Shown piece after piece: positions 15,908 to 25,058 of a stretch of DNA of 64,000 nucleotides (its first letter is position 1; each line of letters begins with the position of its first letter). The stretch covers positions 265,899 through 329,898 of the forward strand of contig NZ_FNAR01000001.1 of NCBI RefSeq assembly GCF_900101985.1, in the 5' to 3' direction. The stretch comes from Bhargavaea beijingensis (lineage in GTDB: Bacteria; Bacillota; Bacilli; Bacillales_A; Planococcaceae). The notes beneath the pieces were generated by a model. That model was not told where the DNA came from. It saw only the letters and a list, made by a program, of their open reading frames with translations, and searched no databases. The position numbers were made by a program, and so were the translations under genes.

Positions 15908-16016
15908 CCTTTGAACCTAAAGAGGAATGACGCAATAAATGAGCACATCCCGCCCCCTCGACTGGAAAACATTTATAATAGATGGTACAAAGCTGGAACA
16001 AGAGGAGGACCATCCA

Positions 16017-16343
16017 ATGCCCATCCACAACAAACTCGTCCGCGACCGGATCCCGGAAATCATCGAACTCGCCGGCAAGGAAGCAAAAACACGCGTCCTG
16101 AACGACGATGAATACATGCAGGAACTCCGCAAGAAAATCGATGAAGAATACGAGGAATACCTCGCCGCCGAAAACGCCGTCGCCGCCGTCGAGGAACTCG
16201 CCGACATGCTCGAACTCATCTACGCAACCGCCGCCGCACACGGCGCCACACCCCATCAGCTGGACATGATCCGGGAGGAAAAGGCGAAGAAGCGGGGCGC
16301 GTTTGATGAGAAGATTTATTTGGTTGAGGTTGTTGACGGTTAA
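16017..16343 (+). CDS. MazG-like nucleoside triphosphate pyrophosphohydrolase (COG4997 type)
   Basis: A 108-residue all-alpha NTP pyrophosphohydrolase. It starts MPIHNKLVRDRIPEIIE and carries the metal-binding EEYEEYL and EELADMLEL helices of the MazG/HisE superfamily. Relatives clean the nucleotide pool or act like phosphoribosyl-ATP pyrophosphatases. The ATG at 16017 has GAGGAGG at eight bases; 26 additional upstream codons are not conserved-looking. It is monocistronic, ended by a bidirectional terminator at 16374. Confidence 0.85.
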   Translation: MPIHNKLVRDRIPEIIELAGKEAKTRVLNDDEYMQELRKKIDEEYEEYLAAENAVAAVEELADMLELIYATAAAHGATPHQLDMIREEKAKKRGAFDEKIYLVEVVDG

Positions 16344-16373
16344 TGATTAATGATCTAGTAATTCCCACTAGCC

Positions 16374-16410
16374 AAAAAGCGGGCGTCCACAACATGGATG
16401 CCCGCTTTTA
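16374..16410. terminator. bidirectional terminator
   Basis: AAAAAGCGGGC-TCCA and TGGA-GCCCGCTTTT arms lie between convergent genes; A-tract and T-tract serve both strands. Confidence 0.85.
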
Positions 16411-16920
16411 ATCAATTTCCGGCCGAATCCCCCAAGCATCCACAATACTGGAGTAAAAAAAGAGTGGATTACTAGAGTTGGGATGATAGGTAGAGTTCCG
16501 GAGCAGCGTCTCCCTGATCTCGTTCGTGGTATCCTTGCCGGGAACATACAGCCTCGGATAGTCGAGCATCAGGTGCTGCCTGATTTCCTCAACCGTGGCA
16601 AGGCCGCCGCGGTGCTTGAGGATTTCAATCAGGATGCGAAGGGGCAGTTCGTCCGGCCAGATGCTCCAGAGGCCGGAACCGATTCCTTTGGGTGCATAGA
16701 AGAGATCATAGCTGTCCCATCTGAACGTGCCTCTGAAGATTTCGCAGTCGCTCGAATGGCGGTAGATGATGTTGCGGATGATGGCCTCTTCGTCCTGGTA
16801 GTGCCGGATGGCCGGTTCGTTGTTGCGGACATATGTATAGATATCATCCAGGTGGCAGATCGGTCCTTGTGTTCTGATGGCTTCCTGGACGGCGGTCAGG
16901 ATGGCTTGCTGGTTGGACAT
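16408..16920 (-). CDS. winged-helix-like protein of unknown function
   Basis: A 170-residue protein I cannot place with certainty. Its first half (TAVQEAIRTQGPICHLDDIY) and its middle (LPLRILIEILKHRGGLATVE) each look like a winged-helix unit of the HARE-HTH kind, which is often fused to restriction or DNA-repair enzymes; here it stands alone. Cys22 and Cys59 are isolated. AAAGGAGG sits nine bases before the ATG. No neighbour suggests a pathway. Confidence 0.6.
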   Translation of the reverse strand: MSNQQAILTAVQEAIRTQGPICHLDDIYTYVRNNEPAIRHYQDEEAIIRNIIYRHSSDCEIFRGTFRWDSYDLFYAPKGIGSGLWSIWPDELPLRILIEILKHRGGLATVEEIRQHLMLDYPRLYVPGKDTTNEIRETLLRNSTYHPNSSNPLFFYSSIVDAWGIRPEID

Positions 16921-17065
16921 GACGGAGTACCTCCTTTCATATGAAGGGATTACTTGTCGATCGTCATATACCTATTGTATCTGAAATCTCCGAATGCTTC
17001 CTGGTTAGGAACGATAAAATCGGCTCCCGCACGACGGGCCGCTTTTCAGGTACGCATATTTACAT

Positions 17066-17098
17066 CCAATTCCAAAGTTCATCGTCCCGGTCGCCTCA
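17066..17098 (-). pseudogene. possible second catalase 3' scrap
   Basis: The reverse complement reads EATGTMNFG, close to the catalase C-terminus VDAIGTMRFW encoded near 21080. About 30 bases of DNA similarity (TTCCAAAGTTCATCGTCCCG) support it. Too short to be certain. Confidence 0.4.
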
Positions 17099-17206
17099 CG
17101 AAAATGAAACTTCTCCGGGCTTTGGTCCGGAGCGGCCGGTTGGAGGCGGAAGGTGACCTGTCATCCATCCGGATGTATAAAATCAGGCTGGCCCCCAACC
17201 GATAAG

Positions 17207-17238
17207 AAAAAGCGGTTCATCACGCGGGAGCCGCTTTT
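17207..17238. terminator. hairpin with A and T tracts between catalase scraps
   Basis: AAAAAGCGG and CCGCTTTT pair around a 15-base loop; possible weak bidirectional terminator. Confidence 0.5.
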
Positions 17239-17246
17239 GTGTTCGA

Positions 17247-17345
17247 TCAAAACCTCATTGTACAGGCTATCATTAAAAATTCCTTGCCGAAGTTCTGGGT
17301 GTTGGAGGTGAAGGCGACGCTGGCGAGGAGTGTTTTGCCTATCAC
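17247..17345 (-). pseudogene. remnant of a large-catalase C-terminus
   Basis: The minus strand reads LLASVAFTSNTQNFGKEF followed, after six residues, by TMRF and a stop. This aligns with the end of the intact catalase encoded at 21075-23186 (LAGVVYAADNPNFGDEF, then TMRFWNRT). Order, spacing and the NFG-EF and TMRF words agree. The remnant has no start and abuts the stop codon of the DUF6843 gene. It appears to be the tail of a lost katE copy, perhaps exchanged or replaced by the DUF6843 gene. The 400-bp spacer 16945-17341 holds no other gene I can support. Confidence 0.7.
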
Positions 17346-18058
17346 GGAATCTTAAGTGCCGGGCATTCCTCTGCTTCAACCTCCTCGTCACCGAATAGTT
17401 GATAATAGTGAGTCCGCTCCGGTTTTCCTTCCTCCTTCACAGATCCGTTGGCTCCAAATCGGATTTTCTCCTGTGGAAGTTCCTGCACTTTGTTCCCGGC
17501 CTGATCTACATAAAAGGCTCTTAACCGGGAGGCCCCCGAGTTTTCTTTGCTCACCCAGCCGAAGTCCATCGGCGAGGATGTATTGATGATCCCGTCATCA
17601 GGGACTTGGTACACGATTTCATTGTCTTCGATTTTCAGGGGCGGGGCGCCTACCACCTCATAGTTGATCAGGACGCATCCTTCGAAGCCCATCGGCAGCA
17701 GGAAGGTCTCGTCAACTCCCGGTTCGCTGTTAATGGCAGATAAATAGAGCAAGGCGGCTATAAATAGGACGGATACAATCATGCCTGCCCGCTTTGTGAG
17801 GCTTCCTTTTCGGTCGTTCCAAAGTCCGATGAACAAGACGTAGAGGAGGAGCGCCAATACCGCAAGCGCCACACCATAAAATTCGATTCTGAAGATGGTC
17901 TTCATGAGATAGCAGAAAAGCAGGGTCACGGCGAACCCCGACATCAACGTAAGTACGCCTTGTTTCCGGAACTTATGAAGAAGCTGGCGGACAACGAAAG
18001 CGATTCCTGCGCTGGCCAGCACTGAAAGCGCGATCTGGTACAGCGTGATTAAAGACAA
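17342..18058 (-). CDS. DUF6843-domain membrane protein
   Basis: A 238-residue protein with three to four N-terminal membrane helices (residues 1-110) and a C-terminal extracytoplasmic domain matching DUF6843: FLLPMGFEGCVLINYEVVG, GIINTSSPMDFGWVSKEN, and LPQEKIRFGANGS. The start codon is TTG with AGGAGGAG in front. Function unknown; the domain is found in Bacillales membrane proteins. The stop touches the catalase remnant at 17247-17345. Confidence 0.8.
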   Translation of the reverse strand: MSLITLYQIALSVLASAGIAFVVRQLLHKFRKQGVLTLMSGFAVTLLFCYLMKTIFRIEFYGVALAVLALLLYVLFIGLWNDRKGSLTKRAGMIVSVLFIAALLYLSAINSEPGVDETFLLPMGFEGCVLINYEVVGAPPLKIEDNEIVYQVPDDGIINTSSPMDFGWVSKENSGASRLRAFYVDQAGNKVQELPQEKIRFGANGSVKEEGKPERTHYYQLFGDEEVEAEECPALKIP

Positions 18059-18166
18059 GTGGGCTCCTCCTGTTCCAAGCTTCGTGATCCTGCTCTTTCC
18101 ATTTGATAACGTTCAGGCACCGTGGCGGGTTCCCTGGTCTTGTTGGGCGATCCATAAAAACATTGA

Positions 18167-18199
18167 AAGCCCCCGGAATCCTTACAGATCCGGGGGCTT
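18167..18199. terminator. terminator between DUF6843 and NhaC genes
   Basis: AAGCCCCCGGA and TCCGGGGGCTT arms surround CCTTACAG. It terminates the minus-strand NhaC operon (18223 is its end). Confidence 0.8.
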
Positions 18200-18222
18200 G
18201 ATGTTTCAGTAGTGAACGATTC

Positions 18223-19686
18223 TTACTTGGTCGTGACAGCTTCCTTCGATGTGTGTTCCATCTTTTCCTCGGCCACTTCTTTCGTCGCTTTGGCGATGCC
18301 GATTCCCGTGTAGCCGAGGATGATCGCGAAGATGAACCCGGTATAGCAGAGGATGGCCCACGGCGCGTAGCTGAAGGTGGAGACGCCGAGGGTGCCGGCC
18401 ATGAAGACGCCTGCGGACGACCAAGGGATCAGCGGCACGACGACGGTGCCGGAGTCTTCGAGGGTCCTGGAGAGGTTCTTGGCGGCGAGGCCTTTGACCT
18501 TGTAGGTGTCTTTGTAGATTTCCCCCGGGACGATGATGGACAGGTAGGAGTTGCCGGTGACGAGTGCCATCGTGATGCACGAAAGGACGGTTGACAGGAT
18601 CAGGTCCCCTGTGCGTTTGACGATCTTCATGAGGGCGTCGATGATGACTTCGAGCGCGCCCATCTTCGTCAGGATGCCTGCGAAGATAAAGGCGGCGAAG
18701 GCGATCAGGACGACGCCGGTCATGGACTGCATGCCGCCCTGGTTGACGAGGCGGGTCACCTCGAAGATGACGCCGGCCGGGTCGAATCCGTCCCGTTCAA
18801 CCATCTCCACGGTGAATCCGGAAACGGTCGAAGCGAAGATGTTCGACGCGCTGACGCCCTGGACCAGCCAGGCTAGGACCGCTGCCACGATCGACGACAG
18901 GATGATGACCGGGAGGGTCGGGTACTTCTTGATCGAGCCGAACAGGACGATGGCCGGCGGCAGCAGGAGAAGCCAGCTGAATGTGAACATCTCTTGGAGC
19001 TGCGCCAGCATGGTGATCATCGTCTCCGGTGTGCCGGCGTTGCCGGTGTCCAGATTGAATCCGGCGATCAGGTAGATGATCATCGCGATGACAGCGGCGG
19101 GGATGGTCGTCCAGAGCATGTGCTTGATGTGTTCGTACAGTTCGCTTCCCGCGGCGATCGGCGCGAGGTTGGTCGTGTCGGACAGTGGGGACAGCTTGTC
19201 CCCGAAGTAGGCGCCGGACACGATGGCGCCTGCGGTTGCGGCGAGGTTCGCGTCGAGACCGGTGGCGATGCCCATGAGCGCCACGCCGACTGTTCCGACG
19301 GAGCCCCAGGAGGTTCCGGTGACAATCGAGATCAGGGCGGAGACGATAAAGGCGATCACAATCAGGTAGGTCGGGTTGATGATTTCAATGCCGTAGTAGA
19401 TGAGCATCGGGATGGTTCCGGCAATCATCCATGTCCCGATCAGGATGCCGATCGAAATGAGGATGAGGATCGATGGCATCGCCTGGCGGATCTTGTCCTG
19501 GATGCCTTCCATCATCTCATCCCATTTCAGGCCGACGCGGAGGGCCACGAGCCCGGCGTACAGGGATGCCAGGATCAGGAGCGGCTCAGGCGGGAACTTA
19601 AAGACGCCGTAGCCGATGGCGAGCAATAGCAGCATCACGACAATCGGGGAAAAAGCTTCAAACAGATTCGGTTTTCGAGCGGTCAA
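18223..19686 (-). CDS. NhaC-family Na+/H+ or organic acid antiporter
   Basis: This 487-residue protein with about 11-12 membrane helices carries NhaC signatures: SGAYFGDKLSPLSDTTNLAP around residues 158-177, TGTSWGSVGTVG, and VTGNSYLSIIVPGEIYKD. The family includes Na+/H+ antiporters and the malate/lactate exchanger MleN. The TTG start has AAGGAGG at six bases. It follows iadA by 34 bases on the same strand, so a role in importing or balancing ions or amino acid products with peptide breakdown is possible but inferred. Confidence 0.88.
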   Translation of the reverse strand: MTARKPNLFEAFSPIVVMLLLLAIGYGVFKFPPEPLLILASLYAGLVALRVGLKWDEMMEGIQDKIRQAMPSILILISIGILIGTWMIAGTIPMLIYYGIEIINPTYLIVIAFIVSALISIVTGTSWGSVGTVGVALMGIATGLDANLAATAGAIVSGAYFGDKLSPLSDTTNLAPIAAGSELYEHIKHMLWTTIPAAVIAMIIYLIAGFNLDTGNAGTPETMITMLAQLQEMFTFSWLLLLPPAIVLFGSIKKYPTLPVIILSSIVAAVLAWLVQGVSASNIFASTVSGFTVEMVERDGFDPAGVIFEVTRLVNQGGMQSMTGVVLIAFAAFIFAGILTKMGALEVIIDALMKIVKRTGDLILSTVLSCITMALVTGNSYLSIIVPGEIYKDTYKVKGLAAKNLSRTLEDSGTVVVPLIPWSSAGVFMAGTLGVSTFSYAPWAILCYTGFIFAIILGYTGIGIAKATKEVAEEKMEHTSKEAVTTK

Positions 19687-19720
19687 CGGGTGCCTCCTTG
19701 TGGTGGATGTGTCATGGGGG

Positions 19721-20875
19721 TCAGTGTTTCTCGAACGTGCCGAACACGATGATTTCGCCGTCTTCCATCAGGCGCCGTCCTTTGGCGAAGACGTCGCGCA
19801 GGGCGAGCGTGTCCTTGTCGAGAATGAGCAGGTCGGCATCGGCACCTTCTGAAACGATGCCTTTGCGGTCCAGTTTAAGCGCGCGTGCAGTGTTGGAAGT
19901 GAAGAGCGGGAGAACTTCTCCGAGCGGGAGGCCGTGCTCGTTCACGCTTGAAACGAACTGCTCGTACAGCGTCCTCATGCTGGCGACGCCGAGACCGGTC
20001 ATCACGCCGGCTTCGTTGAAGACGGGCAGGCTGCCATTGCCGTCGGACGAGACGGTCAGCTGGTTCATGTCGCCGCCGTTTTCCTTGTAGTAACGGATCC
20101 ATTCGCCGGTCTTGCCGTCCGCGGTAATGTCGACGAACGAGCCGCGTGCGGCCAGGCGGATCGCATCATCTACGAGACCCCGGCTGCGTGTGATGTGGGT
20201 CGCATAAAGCGTGGTCGGCGGAATCTCGTAATGGTCAAGCAGTTCGTGCAGCTGGGAAAGATAGGCCTTTCCCGGGCCGGTGTGGAAGTGGACGACGCCG
20301 GCTTTTCCGCTGAGGAGTCCTCCGACCCGTGCCTGTCCCGCCAGTTTGGACAGTTCTTCGACGGTCGGCTGGCCGGAGCGGGAATCCGAGATGGCGATTT
20401 CGGCGATTCCGACCACTTTGTCGATGAGGATGATGTCGTCTTTCGCACTGCCGGTGATCGTCGGGGTGTCGACGTCATAGTTTCCGGTATATATGTAGGT
20501 GGTGACACCTTCCTCCTCGAGGCCACGGGCTTTCGCAAGAAGGGAGGTCATGTGCCGGGTCGTGCCGTCGGTGCCGAGCAGGCCGACCGCGGTCGTGATT
20601 CCGCCGCTGATCATATCGCTCAGCTGCAGTTCAGGCGTGCGTGTGGCGAAGCCGCCTTCGCCGCCTCCTCCGATAAAGTGGACATGGGGATCGATCAGCC
20701 CGGGAATGACGAGATTCCCTTCGGCATCGATGATCTTCACCTCGGCGCCGGAGTTCTTAAAGGCGGCTTCGTCGATTTCTCCGATTTTAAGGACTTCATT
20801 GCCCGCGAACAGGATGGAATGGCTTCCGAGGGGTTCTGGAGCATAAATTTCAGCATTTTTGATTAAAGTCAACAT
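19721..20875 (-). CDS. iadA: isoaspartyl dipeptidase
   Basis: A 384-residue amidohydrolase matching IadA: DPHVHFIGGGGEGGFATRTP (metal His64 and His66), TYIYTGNYDVDTPTITGS, HFHTGPGKAYLSQL, ATHITRSRGLVDDA and the catalytic Asp in TVSSDGNGSLPVF. It cleaves beta-aspartyl dipeptides arising from damaged proteins. AAGGAGG sits nine bases before the ATG. It is first gene of a two-gene operon with nhaC. The upstream 150 bp are very AT-rich and contain a small GAAGG/CCTTC hairpin, but no leader motif I recognise. Confidence 0.92.
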   Translation of the reverse strand: MLTLIKNAEIYAPEPLGSHSILFAGNEVLKIGEIDEAAFKNSGAEVKIIDAEGNLVIPGLIDPHVHFIGGGGEGGFATRTPELQLSDMISGGITTAVGLLGTDGTTRHMTSLLAKARGLEEEGVTTYIYTGNYDVDTPTITGSAKDDIILIDKVVGIAEIAISDSRSGQPTVEELSKLAGQARVGGLLSGKAGVVHFHTGPGKAYLSQLHELLDHYEIPPTTLYATHITRSRGLVDDAIRLAARGSFVDITADGKTGEWIRYYKENGGDMNQLTVSSDGNGSLPVFNEAGVMTGLGVASMRTLYEQFVSSVNEHGLPLGEVLPLFTSNTARALKLDRKGIVSEGADADLLILDKDTLALRDVFAKGRRLMEDGEIIVFGTFEKH

Positions 20876-21023
20876 GTCGCATCAGCCTCCTTATTTGATT
20901 ACTATATTCAAACTACTCTTTCGTGTCACTAAAATTAATAAAGTAATAATATTAAAAATAAAGAAGGGTTTTTGCGCCTTCATTTTCAAATGGGTGAATA
21001 TGATTTCCGTGTAACTTGACTAA

Positions 21024-21065
21024 CAAAAAACGTCTCAGATTTTCAGCTTCAGCTGAATCTGAGAC
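21024..21065 (-). terminator. catalase terminator
   Basis: On the minus strand GTCTCAGATTCAGCT pairs with AGCTGA-AATCTGAGAC and is followed by GTTTTTTG, ten bases after the katE stop. Confidence 0.85.
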
Positions 21066-21074
21066 AGTACATGA

Positions 21075-23186
21075 TTATGTCCGATTCCAAAACCTCATCG
21101 TCCCGATCGCGTCCACAAACTCGTCGCCGAAGTTCGGGTTATCCGCCGCATACACGACGCCGGCGAGGTTGTTCTGCGGGGTGGCGATCACGTAGTTCTG
21201 GCCGGTGGTGGCGACGCCGATCGGCTTGAAGTGGGTGTAGGCGACGCGGACGAATTCGACGATGTCGCGGTCGAATTTCACCTGATTCCTCGCGCTTCCG
21301 CCGACGACGTAGACCGAGTCGACGAGGTACGGGCTGTAGGTGAGGAACGTTTCGTCGACCTTGAGCGTCGAGCCGTCAGAGCCTCTGACCGGGTTGAGGG
21401 TGTCGGAGATGATGGCGACGAAGACGCCGTTTTGCTTCAGGGTCTCGAGAGTGCGGCCGACTTCCTGGCTGTCGTAGCCGTCGCCGATCAGGACGCCGGC
21501 TTTCTGTGTGGCGGGGGATTTCGGTGTGGTGTACTGGCTCAGCGACGGGTAGCGGGCTTCCGCGTCCACCTGGGAATTGGCCGAGCGCCGGACGCCGATG
21601 TTGTCGGCGACGACGGCGGCCATGCCTTCGTCGACTTTGGCGAGGATGTCGACGTTCTGTTCGCGGACGGATTGGTTCCGGCATTTTCCGAGCTGGTAGC
21701 TGAGCCCTTCGATCGTGTGCTGTTTCTCGACCGGGGTGAGGGAGTTCCAGAAAATGCGAGGCTGGGAGAACCAGTCATTGAACGATTCGCTCCGGGCGCG
21801 GATTTTGTGGCCCTCGACCCGCGTCGGGTAGTATTCGTAGCCGCCTTCATCGACCGGGACAGTGTACGGGGTGTTATCGGCGAGCGAGTTCTGGTGGTAG
21901 TTCACCTGGTCCGTGTCGATCCGGTACCGCATGTGGCCGCGCCGGGTGTTGTTTGTGAACGGGCAGAGCGGACGGTTGATCGGGAGGTCCTGGAAGTTCG
22001 CGCTGCCGAGCCGGTGGTACTGGGCGCTCTGGTAGGCCATGAGGCGGCCCTGCAGCACCGGATCATTCGAGAAGTCGATGCCCGGGACGACGTTTGCCGG
22101 GTTGAAGGCGACCTGCTCGGATTCGGCGTGCTCGTTCGAGATGTTGCGGTTCAGGGTCATCTTGCCGATCAGCTTGACCGGGACGAGTTCCTCCGGCCAG
22201 AACTTCGCCGGGTCGAGCACATCGAAGTCGAATTTGAACTCGTCGTCCATCGGGATCAGTTGGACGCCTAGCTCATATTCCGGGTAATAGCCCTTGTCGA
22301 TCGCTTCGCGGAGGTCGCGGCGGTGGAAGTCCGGGTCGATTCCGCCGATCTTGAGCGCTTCGTCCTGAAGCAGCGAGTGGACGCCGAGCACCGGCTTCCA
22401 GACAAACCGGACAAAGGTCGGGATTTCTTCCGCGTTCACGAACAGGTATGTGTTGATCGCCCAGGATTCCATCATCCGGTAGCTCCGGAGAATGCCGCGG
22501 TCGGACATGACCCAGAGCGTCATGTGGAGGGCTTCCTGGTTGTTCGCGACATAGTCCCAGAACATGTCGTGGGCTCCGGATGCGGTCGGGATGCCGTCGT
22601 CCGCCTTGGACTGGTAGGCATGGATCACGTCCGGGAACTTCATGGCGTCCTGGTTGATCAGGACCGGCATCGCAATCGTCGTCAGGTCATAGTTGCCTTC
22701 CTCGGTGTAGAATTTCACGCCCTTGCAGCGGAGGTCGCGTGCGGTGTCGTACGAGCCCCGCGGCCCCTGGACGGTGGAGAACCGGACGAACGTCGGCGTC
22801 TTTTTTCCGGGCTTCTGGAGAAACCCGGCTTTTGTGAACTCCGCCATCGACTCATAGCACTCAAACTCGCCGTACGCCCCGTAGCCCCGCGCGTGGACGA
22901 CACGCTCCGGGATCTCTTCCCTGAGGAAGTGGGTCATCTTCTCGAAAAACAAGTGATCCTGCCGGAGCGCCGGGCCGCGGACGCCGGCCTTCAACTGCTC
23001 CGAGTCGCCGGCCTTCTTCAACGACGAGTTTGTCGTCAGCGGGTTGCCGGTGTTCCGGATGCGGTACTCGTCTAATTGCTGCTGCTTCGGGTTGTCGGGA
23101 CCTTCGAAGGCTTCCAGGCCTTTGTAGTCGTCGCTGCCTTCGCCGCCCTGGCCTTCGTTTTCCGGCCCTGGTGGAAACGGATCCAT
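21075..23186 (-). CDS. katE: large-subunit catalase (HPII/KatE type)
   Basis: A 703-residue monofunctional haem catalase of the large clade. The catalytic His98 lies in ERVVHARGYGAYGEF, and haem-pocket motifs FVRFSTVQGPRGS and QGRLMAYQSAQYHRLG are present. A C-terminal DJ-1/PfpI-like domain (about residues 560-703, KAGVLIGDGYDSQEV) completes it. KatE homologues in Bacillus are general-stress or spore enzymes. I chose the ATG at 23186 after AAAGGACGGGTG; the frame stays open 50 codons upstream without support. A decayed copy of its 3' end lies at 17247. Confidence 0.93.
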   Translation of the reverse strand: MDPFPPGPENEGQGGEGSDDYKGLEAFEGPDNPKQQQLDEYRIRNTGNPLTTNSSLKKAGDSEQLKAGVRGPALRQDHLFFEKMTHFLREEIPERVVHARGYGAYGEFECYESMAEFTKAGFLQKPGKKTPTFVRFSTVQGPRGSYDTARDLRCKGVKFYTEEGNYDLTTIAMPVLINQDAMKFPDVIHAYQSKADDGIPTASGAHDMFWDYVANNQEALHMTLWVMSDRGILRSYRMMESWAINTYLFVNAEEIPTFVRFVWKPVLGVHSLLQDEALKIGGIDPDFHRRDLREAIDKGYYPEYELGVQLIPMDDEFKFDFDVLDPAKFWPEELVPVKLIGKMTLNRNISNEHAESEQVAFNPANVVPGIDFSNDPVLQGRLMAYQSAQYHRLGSANFQDLPINRPLCPFTNNTRRGHMRYRIDTDQVNYHQNSLADNTPYTVPVDEGGYEYYPTRVEGHKIRARSESFNDWFSQPRIFWNSLTPVEKQHTIEGLSYQLGKCRNQSVREQNVDILAKVDEGMAAVVADNIGVRRSANSQVDAEARYPSLSQYTTPKSPATQKAGVLIGDGYDSQEVGRTLETLKQNGVFVAIISDTLNPVRGSDGSTLKVDETFLTYSPYLVDSVYVVGGSARNQVKFDRDIVEFVRVAYTHFKPIGVATTGQNYVIATPQNNLAGVVYAADNPNFGDEFVDAIGTMRFWNRT

Positions 23187-23486
23187 GTCATCACCCGTCC
23201 TTTCTTTTCCATTCGCCTGTAAATGTATGCTTGCGGGTAGGGGAACATTCCCTTTGTGCGGATGAGGGGGGTAACCGAAGACGCGGATGGGCCGCGGAGC
23301 GAAAATAACGTCCGGACGGCCGGGTGGAACGGACATGCCCCCATAGCCCCGCTTGATTCCGGTATGCTGCCGGAATCATTTTTTATCCCGAGACTCACAT
23401 TCTTCCTTGAGAAACATGGTTAACTCGAAGAATTTCAGTCCATCCTTCTTCTATGAATCCATCGCTGTTAGGGGGAGGTGCAGAAG

Positions 23487-25058
23487 ATGAGTGATTTTCT
23501 GAAGCGGCTGTTCAATGGTCAGAGCGGGCAGCCGGAAGGTGGAGGGGAGCAGGACGCGATTCCGAAGGAACCCTTTTCCGAGGTGCTCGATGTCAATACG
23601 AAGCGGTTTGAAGACCTGTTCCAATATCCCCTCAACAGTGCCCTGAAACAGCGGGAACTGCAGATTCCGTCTGTGGACCGCAGGGCGATGGTGTTGTTCG
23701 TCGACGGGGCTTCCGATTCAGACAAAATCGCCAAACAGGTGATCCAGCCTCTGCTGGAACTGAAACCGAAACCGGGCGGGGAATCTGTGGATCACCTGGT
23801 GGATGAACTCAAAAACAATGTCTTGACCATCTCCGGCAGAGAAACCATCGGAGACCTCAACCAGGCCGTTGCCAAACTGATCAATGGAAGCGCCATCCTG
23901 TTGATTGACGGTGAGAAACAGGCCATCGCGGTTGAGACCGCCGGTTTTGAAAATCGCTCGGTTGCCGAGCCGAGCCGGGAAATCGTGATCAAAGGGCCGA
24001 AAAGCGCCTTTGTGGAATCGTCGGCCATCAATCAATCCCTCATCCGCAGGCAGGTGAAGGATCACCGGCTTGTATCCGAGACGATGACAGTCGGCAGCCA
24101 ATCCCCCCAAGAGATCTCTGTCTTATACATGAGCCACATCGCGGATCCGCAATTGGTCGAAAATGTGAAGGAAAAGATTTCACAGGTGGACAGGGACGCC
24201 ATCCTGACGCTTTCCCAGATGGAAGAGCTGTTGGAAGTACGGCCGTATTCGCTGTTTCCTTCCACGATGACGACCGAGCGGCCGGACCGGGCGGGTTCGT
24301 TCCTCTTGGAAGGGCATGTCGTGTTGCTGATGGATAACTCACCTGATGCGCTCATTGCCCCGATCACCTTTTGGTCGCTATACCATACGGCGGAGGACCA
24401 GTTCCTGAGATGGGCCTATGGCAACTTCGCGAGGATCATCCGATTGTGTGCGCTGTTTTTCTCCTTGCTGATGCCGGCGATCTATCTGGCTGTCGTCACT
24501 TTTCATCCTGAGATGATTCCGACAGACCTGATGCTGGCGATTGCGGCTTCCAGGGAGCGGGTCCCGTTTCCCACGCTGTTGGAGCTGCTCCTGCTGGAAC
24601 TCACGTTTGAAATCCTGAGGGAAGCGGGCATCCGCGTGCCGACCCCGCTCGGCACGACCATCGGAATCGTCGGGGCGCTGATCCTCGGCCAGGCGGCTGT
24701 CCAGGCCAACCTGGTCAGCCCCCTGCTCGTCGTCGTCATCGCCATCACCGGCCTTTCATCGTTCGCCATCCCGGACGTCGGGCTCAGCGTGATGACGCGC
24801 ATTCTCCGTTTTACTTTTGTATTGTCAGCCCATCTGATGGGGTTTGTCGGGATCGCTCTGACGTTTGCCGTCATGCTGGCTTACGCCACTTCGATCAAGT
24901 CGTTCGGTGTGCCGTTTTTCGCTCCTCTTGCCCCTCATATGCCGTCGTCCAGGGATCTGTTTTTGCGGCCGATTGTCAGGAAACAGTGGCTCCGCCCTCT
25001 ATCCATGAAACCGCGGAATGCCGTAAGGGCGAAGCCTGAGGGAGGGGACCGCCCGTGA
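23487..25058 (+). CDS. GerA-family germinant receptor subunit A
   Basis: A 523-residue spore germination protein of the GerAA/GerKA family. A long hydrophilic N-terminal region (residues 1-290) with ILTLSQMEELLEVRPYSLFP is followed by membrane helices. It also has the family patterns EGHVVLLMDNSPDALIAPITF and [28 protein letters not shown] precedes the ATG at eight bases. It opens a three-gene operon A-B-C with overlapping stops and starts, the standard receptor layout in the spore inner membrane. The germinant cannot be predicted. Confidence 0.95.
   Translation: MSDFLKRLFNGQSGQPEGGGEQDAIPKEPFSEVLDVNTKRFEDLFQYPLNSALKQRELQIPSVDRRAMVLFVDGASDSDKIAKQVIQPLLELKPKPGGESVDHLVDELKNNVLTISGRETIGDLNQAVAKLINGSAILLIDGEKQAIAVETAGFENRSVAEPSREIVIKGPKSAFVESSAINQSLIRRQVKDHRLVSETMTVGSQSPQEISVLYMSHIADPQLVENVKEKISQVDRDAILTLSQMEELLEVRPYSLFPSTMTTERPDRAGSFLLEGHVVLLMDNSPDALIAPITFWSLYHTAEDQFLRWAYGNFARIIRLCALFFSLLMPAIYLAVVTFHPEMIPTDLMLAIAASRERVPFPTLLELLLLELTFEILREAGIRVPTPLGTTIGIVGALILGQAAVQANLVSPLLVVVIAITGLSSFAIPDVGLSVMTRILRFTFVLSAHLMGFVGIALTFAVMLAYATSIKSFGVPFFAPLAPHMPSSRDLFLRPIVRKQWLRPLSMKPRNAVRAKPEGGDRP

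Noticed and set aside
16954..17205. 83-codon plus-strand frame in the 16.9-17.3 kb spacer
   Set aside because: No ribosome site, no domain, and it crosses the catalase scrap read on the other strand.
20876..21023. Riboswitch or T-box leader before iadA
   Set aside because: Only a short GAAGG/CCTTC hairpin in AT-rich DNA; no conserved leader motif could be matched.
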